A stretch of DNA of 64,000 nucleotides from an uncultured bacterium (GTDB lineage: Bacteria > Myxococcota_A > Polyangia > Polyangiales > Houyiibacteriaceae): positions 161,453-225,452 of the forward strand of contig CALJDU010000045.1 of assembly GCA_938024995.1 (NCBI GenBank). The letters run 5' to 3'. The notes under the pieces were generated by a model. That model did no database searches. It was not told the origin of the DNA and saw nothing but the letters and a program-made list of their open reading frames with translations. Shown here one piece after another: positions 60,305-64,000 of this stretch. Position 1 is the first letter of the stretch, and each line of letters starts with the position of its first letter. The position numbers were made by a program, and so were the translations under genes.

Positions 60305-61767
60305 ACCGCATCGCACTCGCTCTTTTGGTCGGGGCATTTTTCAGCGGTTGCTACACGCCTCCGGACTCCCCCGTGGGCGGGTACGAGACCGACATCTTCA
60401 AGTGCGACAACGGCCGCGACGACGATGGCGACGGTCAGATCGACTGTGACGACGATGACTGCCTCCTCGGCGGTTTCTGCGGGGAGCACATCCCGATTCT
60501 TCCGCCTCCTGGCCGCGGCCACGAGGACAGCTACGCGCTCTGCGTCGATGGCGTCGACAACGACATCGATGGTCAGTTCGATTGTGGTGACCGCGGTTGC
60601 CAGTCGATCCGCGAGCTCTGCTGCGCGAAGGAGTTCTCGGACGTTCTCTGCAGCGACGGCATCGACAACGACGGCAACGGCTTCGCGGACTGCGCGGACT
60701 TCGCGTGCCGCACCAACCCCTTCGTCACCGTGTGCAGCGTGGAGCTCTCCTGTGGCGACGGCGTCGACAACGACGGTGACCGACGAACCGATTGCAACGA
60801 CCGCGACTGCGAAGGAGCGAGCAACTGCATCGGGGAAACGAACTGCGTTGACGGCATCGACAACGACGAAGACGGAATGATCGACTGCCTGGATGCCGAG
60901 TGCTCGCGCGACCGCGCCTGCTCCGGCCCAGAGGGCACGCTCGAGACCTGTTCGGATGGTCGCGACAACGATGGCAACGGCTTCGCCGACTGTGGCGACT
61001 TCGCCTGCTCGCGCTCGATGGACATGGCGGTCGTCGACTACTGCGCGATGCTCGCGGAAGACACCCTCGAGAAGTGCATGGACGGCATCGACAACGACGG
61101 CAACGGCTTCGAGGACTGTTCTGACTTCTCGTGCTCCATGTCGCTCGACATGGCAGTGGCCGACTACTGCGCGTCCATCGCCGAGACGACCGTCGCCAGC
61201 TGCAGCGACGGCATCGACAATGACGGCAACGGCTTCACCGATTGCGCCGATTTCTCCTGCTCAGACTCCCCCGACCCTGAGCTTCGCCGCGCGTGCGAGG
61301 CGAGCTTCGACTCGTGCACGGATGGTCTCGACAACGAGGGCGATGGGTTCGCGGACTGCAACGACTTCTCGTGCCGCAGCGTGGTCGAGCAGGTGTTCTT
61401 CGAGTCCCCCACGGACACCTGCGGTGACGACGTCGACTGCACCGACCCGGTGTACCCGCAGTGCCGCGACGGCAAGTGCGGCCGGGCGCTCAACGTCAGC
61501 CCGTGCAACGAGAGCGAAGCCGGCGTCGACCCGATCGCGGATCCGGTCCGCGCGCGGATGGGCGCAGAGGCCCGATGCAGCGATGGTATCGACAACGACG
61601 GCGACGACTTCGTCGACTGCGAGGACTGGGAGTGCCACTGGAACCCGCTCCTCAACCCGCGCGCGACCGACCCCACGTCGACCGCGCCCTCCTTCTGCGA
61701 GATTCGCTGCGCCCCCGACGCGATGTTCCCGGTTCGGTGCGCAGGTCCCGCTGCGATTTGTGAGTAG
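60301..61767 (+). CDS. Lipoprotein with ten Asp/Asn-Cys repeats
   Basis: 488 residues. Lipoprotein signal IALALLVGAFFSGC. Ten units of CxDGxDNDxDGxxDCxDxxC, spaced 25-55 residues, span most of the chain (for example CSDGIDNDGNGFADCADFAC). The acidic core resembles calcium-binding DxDxDG loops closed by disulfides, so a rigid Ca-dependent surface stalk is likely; such repeats are common in myxobacterial extracellular proteins. ATG 60301 overlaps the nuclease-like gene. The following porin carries the same repeat, so the two probably interact. Confidence 0.88.
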   Translation: MNRIALALLVGAFFSGCYTPPDSPVGGYETDIFKCDNGRDDDGDGQIDCDDDDCLLGGFCGEHIPILPPPGRGHEDSYALCVDGVDNDIDGQFDCGDRGCQSIRELCCAKEFSDVLCSDGIDNDGNGFADCADFACRTNPFVTVCSVELSCGDGVDNDGDRRTDCNDRDCEGASNCIGETNCVDGIDNDEDGMIDCLDAECSRDRACSGPEGTLETCSDGRDNDGNGFADCGDFACSRSMDMAVVDYCAMLAEDTLEKCMDGIDNDGNGFEDCSDFSCSMSLDMAVADYCASIAETTVASCSDGIDNDGNGFTDCADFSCSDSPDPELRRACEASFDSCTDGLDNEGDGFADCNDFSCRSVVEQVFFESPTDTCGDDVDCTDPVYPQCRDGKCGRALNVSPCNESEAGVDPIADPVRARMGAEARCSDGIDNDGDDFVDCEDWECHWNPLLNPRATDPTSTAPSFCEIRCAPDAMFPVRCAGPAAICE

Positions 61768-61836
61768 ACGTGAACGGAAGCGTTCTCGTGCTGTGTGTGT
61801 GCTGGTGAGGCCAGCGAGAAAAGGCTGATTGACTTG

Positions 61837-63528
61837 ATGAAGCGATCCACCCTCTTGATGCTCGTGCTCGCGTCTTTCGCGACGTTCGGGCTCGCGACCC
61901 AAGCGTCCGCTCAGGACGCCCCAGCCGGTCCTGAAGGCGATGAAGACGTTGATGTCGTTCAGCCCGGAACCGAGGTCGGTCCCGCGCAGATCGGCGTGCC
62001 TCAGGCCCCAACGGAGCCTGTGGTCTCCGAGCCGCCGCCGCCTCCGCCCGTTGTGCCCGTCGCGCCGACACGTGAGACCGCGTGCAACGATCGGGTAGAT
62101 GACGATGGCGACGGGATGGTTGACTGCGCGGACGCGGATTGCTTCGGCAACACGCTCTGCGAAGCGGGCGGCAGCGAAGAGCGCACCCCTGCTGCATGTA
62201 GCGACTGGATCGACAACGATGGCGACGCCGGCGTCGACTGCGAGGACCCCGACTGCGCGGACTTCGAGGTCTGCCAAGGCAGCATGCCGAGCGGCGGCGG
62301 CAGCGGGGGTGGCGCGAGCCACGGACCGGTCGACGAGGACCTGCCCGAGCTCGGCGAAGGTATGTCAGTCGAGGACCTCCTGGGGCGCGGGAGCGACAAC
62401 AACGGTGAGCGCAACGATTTCGTCTGCAGCGATGGCGTGGACAACGACGGCGACGGCCGCATCGACTGCCAGGACTTCGGGTGCCGCTTCGACCCCGCGG
62501 TCACGGTCTGCTCCAACTCCCCCGGAATGCGCTTCAGCGTGGTCGCCGGCATCGGCGCGAGCGTCGACTTCAACGCGCCCGCGAACGAGCGCGGGGACAT
62601 CCGGTTCACGCGCCTCCAGCTCCGCGCGCTCGGTCCGATTCCCTCCATCAACAACTCATTCTTCCTGTTGTCGATGCGAATGGAGCGCTCCCCGCGACTG
62701 ACCTTCGCGCACTTCCAGATCCCCTTGAGCAACCGAGGACACTACCTCGCGCTCAACAGCGGTTCGGGCAGCCTCTCGACCGGTCTGATCATCTCCGCGG
62801 CGAAGCAGCCGCTCCTCGACGCGCCGTTCTACCTCTTCAACGCTTTTGAGCAGGGCAACGGCGCGGCGCTCGAGACGGGTGGCCCGATCGATGAGAACGG
62901 CCGCCTCATGTACCGCTTGTTCGTCGCGGGTGGCTCCGGCGAGTTCAACGGCAACGTTGGCGGACGCTTCTTCCGATCAGAAGACCGAAACTTCACCTAC
63001 ACGATGGGCGCCCAGCTTCAGTTCAACTTGGTCGGGCACTTCAACCGCTTCGACTCGCCCTTCCTCTACACGAAGGAGCCGCTCGCGATCGGCGCGACCA
63101 TCGGCTTCAAGTACGACCAACGCGCAGAAGAGCGCTTCCCGGCGGGCAACGCCTACTTCATCTTGCGCACCGGGCGCTTCTTGCTCCGCGCTGAGACCTA
63201 CATGAAGTACGAGCTCGACTTCGGGAGCTTCCAAGCCGCCTACAACGTCCAGACCAGCATCCTGCTCGTTCCGCAGAAGATCCTCTTCGCGGCCGACTTT
63301 GGTCAGTTCATGGCGAGCGACTACCAGACGCCTCCGGGAGCCGGCGAGGGTCCGCGTGACTACCTCAACGAGACCCAGTGGCGCGTCGCGCTGCACTGGT
63401 ACTGGTACCGCAACATCGGCATCCTCTCGCTGATGTTCCGCCAGACCTTCCTTGAGGAGAACCCGTCTCGCCCCGAGGACCCGACCCGCGAGGACGAGCT
63501 CCGCATCGAGGCGCAGTTCCGCTTCTAA
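61837..63528 (+). CDS. Outer-membrane porin-like protein with N-terminal Asp/Asn-Cys repeats
   Basis: 563 residues. Signal peptide LLMLVLASFATFGLATQASA; Pro-rich linker; three CxDxxDNDGDxxxDCxDxxC-type repeats (CNDRVDDDGDGMVDCADADC, CSDWIDNDGDAGVDCEDPDC, CSDGVDNDGDGRIDCQDFGC); then from about residue 225 a beta-barrel of alternating strands ending in Phe (ELRIEAQFRF), as in OprO/phosphoselective-porin-like proteins. The repeats would sit at the periplasmic side before the barrel. ATG 61837, 69 bases after the lipoprotein stop; a strong terminator follows. Confidence 0.88.
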   Translation: MKRSTLLMLVLASFATFGLATQASAQDAPAGPEGDEDVDVVQPGTEVGPAQIGVPQAPTEPVVSEPPPPPPVVPVAPTRETACNDRVDDDGDGMVDCADADCFGNTLCEAGGSEERTPAACSDWIDNDGDAGVDCEDPDCADFEVCQGSMPSGGGSGGGASHGPVDEDLPELGEGMSVEDLLGRGSDNNGERNDFVCSDGVDNDGDGRIDCQDFGCRFDPAVTVCSNSPGMRFSVVAGIGASVDFNAPANERGDIRFTRLQLRALGPIPSINNSFFLLSMRMERSPRLTFAHFQIPLSNRGHYLALNSGSGSLSTGLIISAAKQPLLDAPFYLFNAFEQGNGAALETGGPIDENGRLMYRLFVAGGSGEFNGNVGGRFFRSEDRNFTYTMGAQLQFNLVGHFNRFDSPFLYTKEPLAIGATIGFKYDQRAEERFPAGNAYFILRTGRFLLRAETYMKYELDFGSFQAAYNVQTSILLVPQKILFAADFGQFMASDYQTPPGAGEGPRDYLNETQWRVALHWYWYRNIGILSLMFRQTFLEENPSRPEDPTREDELRIEAQFRF

Positions 63529-63554
63529 ACAAGCTCCCAAGAAGCTCCACATTG

Positions 63555-63590
63555 AAAACGGCGCGGCTCAAACGAGTCCGCGCCGTTTTT
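63555..63590 (+). terminator. Rho-independent terminator after the porin gene
   Basis: AAAACGGCGCGG (63555-63566) pairs with CCGCGCCGTTTT (63578-63589), ending in TTTTT. It lies 26 bases after the stop. The A/T flanks make it usable in both directions, serving the convergent creatininase gene too. Confidence 0.9.
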
Positions 63591-63705
63591 CGTTTACGGC
63601 ACCCACCCATCCTCGGCGTCAGCGTGAGTGACCGCGCGAGTGTTGGTTTGTTGGCGGGGAGCGTTCCTAGAGTCGTCGTTCGTGATCGCTCCTCGGAGCG
63701 ACGAT

Positions 63706-64000
63706 TCAGTCGTCGGCCGCGAACCCGCGCGCGGCGTCTACGTACATCGCGACGTGCGCGGCATAGAGCGTCTCGCCTTCTGCGCTGCTCGCGTCCGCGG
63801 GGTAACCGAAGTACGCGCGCGGCCCGCCAGCTTCCTGGAAGTTCGTCTTCCCTTCGCGAATCGCGACCGAGAGCGAGCTCGGGTTGGACGGGAGCGCGTG
63901 CGCGATGTCGCCTCGCACGAGGAAGGGCTGCGCGGCCAACACCAAGCTCGTCTCGTAGCTCCCGGCGTGACACGCGCCGCTCTTGAACTCCTCGCCCAAC
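63706..64000 (-). CDS. Creatininase-family amidohydrolase (5' part off window)
   Basis: C-terminal ~97 residues. EEFKSGACHAGSYETSLVLA contains the family His and Glu metal ligands (HAG..ET), followed by LPSNPSSLSVAIREGKTNF and EAGGPRAYFGYPADASSAEG, typical of creatininase/creatinine amidohydrolase relatives. This family hydrolyses small cyclic amides or, as MftE-like enzymes, peptide ends; the substrate cannot be told from this fragment. It ends in the shared intergenic space after the porin terminator. Confidence 0.88.
   Translation of the reverse strand, partial: LGEEFKSGACHAGSYETSLVLAAQPFLVRGDIAHALPSNPSSLSVAIREGKTNFQEAGGPRAYFGYPADASSAEGETLYAAHVAMYVDAARGFAADD

Overview
The window is about 64 kb of high-GC, gene-dense bacterial chromosome with many GTG starts and 1-4 bp stop/start overlaps. 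The gene content points to a delta-proteobacterial lineage, most likely Myxococcota (Sandaracinaceae/Polyangiales-like). Pointers are two receptor-type Ser/Thr kinases plus a PP2C phosphatase, MshEN and DUF4388-type domains on stand-alone proteins, repeat-companion (TIGR02996-like) proteins, Asp/Asn-rich cysteine repeats on a surface lipoprotein and a porin, and many small lipoproteins. This assignment is inference from gene content. No rRNA, tRNA, CRISPR array, transposase or phage gene was recognised.

Layout. 0-7.7 kb: PP2C phosphatase (partial), family-4 uracil-DNA glycosylase, three overlapping genes of unknown role (Asp-box propeller, HEAT/TPR, unknown), and a membrane Ser/Thr kinase. 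7.8-11.3 kb: an arsenosugar-type pair (CMD-like protein and radical SAM ArsS), a 15-bp minisatellite, a cupin lipoprotein and a shortened acyl-CoA dehydrogenase homologue. 11.3-14 kb: an RlpA-like lipoprotein and a phosphoesterase/multihaem cytochrome fusion. 14-17.7 kb: translation genes rpsP-khpA-rimM-trmD-SPOUT methyltransferase, then rplS and a Nudix hydrolase. 17.7-22 kb: DUF882 peptidase homologue, repeat-companion protein, ParA/MinD-like ATPase.

22-26.3 kb is the most interesting block. It is a seven-gene sulfur-carrier cysteine operon (Rrf2 regulator, cysK, ThiF/E1, MoaD/CysO-like carrier, a second degenerate E1-like protein, CysM-like synthase, JAMM peptidase), recognisable as the mycobacterial CysO-CysM-Mec pathway. 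The E1 activity looks split between two proteins, and the carrier ends in Gly-Gly-Ala rather than Gly-Gly.

26.3-34.6 kb: alpha/beta hydrolase and PQQ-type dehydrogenase lipoproteins, ddl, an unknown lipoprotein, a HARE-HTH protein with an Mrr-like but apparently inactive nuclease domain, and a lytic transglycosylase. 34.6-45.3 kb: MshEN-GAF protein, receiver-histidine kinase, cysteine desulfurase and mnmA (tRNA 2-thiouridylation), TrmA-family methyltransferase, nrdR, then ribD-ribE-ribBA whose GTP cyclohydrolase II half has lost its metal and catalytic motifs.

45.3-64 kb is accessory and surface-oriented: small exported proteins, a TPR lipoprotein with a C-terminal haem motif, a permuted NlpC/P60 peptidase, an ORF broken by an in-frame TGA, a metallo-beta-lactamase-fold lipoprotein divergent from a TetR regulator with a perfect 39-bp palindrome between them, a kinase with an extracytoplasmic propeller, a PYROXD2-like oxidoreductase, a DUF4230 protein, a nuclease homologue, a lipoprotein/porin pair sharing the same cysteine repeat, and a creatininase fragment at the edge. 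A hairpin-forming intergenic repeat occurs near 18.5, 48.9 and 57.3 kb.
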